Source of the DNA: Pachypanchax playfairii
Lineage: Eukaryota; Chordata; Actinopteri; Cyprinodontiformes; Aplocheilidae
Assembly: GCA_006937955.1 (NCBI GenBank)
Contig: SSNP01000050.1
Span: forward strand, 2,895,261 to 2,959,260
Length of the DNA: 64,000 bases
Reading direction: 5' to 3'
The stretch's first letter is position 1, and each line of letters starts with the position of its first letter. This document shows, one piece after another, positions 63,235 through 64,000 of this stretch. The notes beneath the pieces are model-generated. The model searched no databases and was not told where the DNA came from. It saw only the letters and a list, made by a program, of their open reading frames with translations. Made by a program: the position numbers and the translations under genes.

Positions 63235-64000
63235 TTAGTCAGGAGGTAACAGGTCATGAAGCCGGAATCGTTCCCGAACGTGAGGCCGCACGTCCTCATT
63301 CTGACCAGAGGAAAAGGACGAATTAGACTTTACTCACTCAAACTCATCAACAATAAAGGCAGTAAGAATATTTAAATCCCGATAAATCAGCTTACCATCT
63401 CAACCAACTTCTCCAGAAAGGGCACCAGCTTCAGCAGCTCACTGTCATTCTTATCCATGAACCAGCTCTCTATGGGAATCCCGTTAGACAGCTGCACACA
63501 CAGTGTGACATTACAGCTTTGAGCTACATGGTATTTACAAAATACCCTCATTAAAATAAGAAAACTGAATTAAGATCATTTTTCTAATGTCTTATTACAT
63601 CTTAAATAAATTTGTTTTCAGTTTTTGTGAAATGTGTTGCTTGACATTTTATGCAGACGTTTCACCTGATATGCAAAGGCTTGTGGCGAATTGTCGATGA
63701 TGATAGTCTTTGACAGATCTCTGCCTAAAATGTTGAGGTCCTTAATGTAGTTTCCCTGGACACAGACACAATGCTCACGGAATAACCTGTGTCTATGGTT
63801 ACAGCAGGGAAAGACAAGAAAGAAACAGAGAGCAGTGAAAAAAAAAAAATCAGTGACACCGTCAGCAGAATCAATAATTTAAAAAACCACAACCAGCAAC
63901 AAACACACACGCAAACGGTACCTGACAAGCTGTTTTTTAGGATCCAGGATGTTGAGCAGTTTGTCTGCATAAACCTTTTTAGAGGCTGTAAAAAGGATGA
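63235..64000 (-). CDS. ctdspl2: CTD small phosphatase-like protein 2, C-terminal four exons (partial, runs off the window)
   Basis: Exons: 64000-63922 (cut by the window edge), 63792-63666, 63491-63396, 63300-63235, all in phase, ending RLHDLLPPD. This part codes the second half of the FCP1/SCP-type HAD phosphatase domain. FTAS (motif II threonine), NYIKDL (motif III lysine) and IIIDNSP (motif IV aspartate/asparagine) are all present. The catalytic DxDxT loop must lie beyond position 64000. The family removes phosphate from Ser/Thr in the RNA polymerase II CTD and from signalling proteins. The C-terminus matches CTDSPL2 rather than CTDSPL or CTDSP1/2, which end differently. Teleosts may carry a and b copies; I cannot assign one. 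The human gene is next to EIF3J on 15q, which fits the neighbours here. Confidence 0.93.

Overview
The window looks like nuclear DNA from a ray-finned (teleost) fish. The evidence is intron-split vertebrate genes with GT-AG borders and mostly short introns, AT-rich non-coding DNA, and many fish-type repeats (MITEs, an L2-like LINE tail, a tRNA-like SINE, microsatellites). I cannot name the species. Four protein-coding genes are supported, all in the right-hand 37 kb: cilp (+ strand, complete), eif3j (- strand, complete), strc/stereocilin (- strand, complete) and the last four exons of ctdspl2 (- strand, running off the right edge). The human counterparts of all four lie on chromosome 15q, so this looks like a compacted piece of that conserved block. 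For the three complete genes I traced every exon and every junction keeps frame: cilp 8 coding exons and 1161 aa, eif3j 8 exons and 240 aa, strc 28 exons and 2164 aa.

Layout. Positions 1-27.3 kb contain no recognisable gene. This stretch holds repeats: a SINE-like element beside an (ATCC)n run, a 776-bp element with terminal inverted repeats at 5.5-6.3 kb, an (ATTC)n run, a LINE-like fragment, a TTAA-flanked MITE at 19.2 kb, a 718-bp nearly perfect palindrome at 21.6-22.3 kb, and a 'ctccgccaaggaggt' repeat at 26.15 kb. A TATA box at 27305 and a noncoding first exon lead into cilp. cilp (28.1-33.2 kb) and eif3j (39.1-35.6 kb) converge on a shared 3' region of about 2.4 kb. strc fills 58.2-40.3 kb. 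Its introns carry a PIF/Harbinger-type MITE with a transposase scrap, an L2 tail split by a hAT MITE with a perfect 8-bp target duplication, and one of two inverted copies of the TTAA repeat. The other copy sits just upstream of strc. The 3' end of ctdspl2 closes the window.

The genes do not form an operon. Their proteins act in different places: cartilage or connective-tissue matrix (CILP), translation initiation (eIF3j), the sensory hair bundle (stereocilin) and a nuclear CTD-type phosphatase (CTDSPL2).

I found no new multi-gene system. The most unusual biology is in strc. Its N-terminal half is enlarged by about six tandem cysteine-rich modules, a 24-unit 15-bp coding minisatellite (five-residue P/S-L-P-T-Q/K units) and a 13-glycine run, giving a protein about 390 residues longer than human stereocilin.
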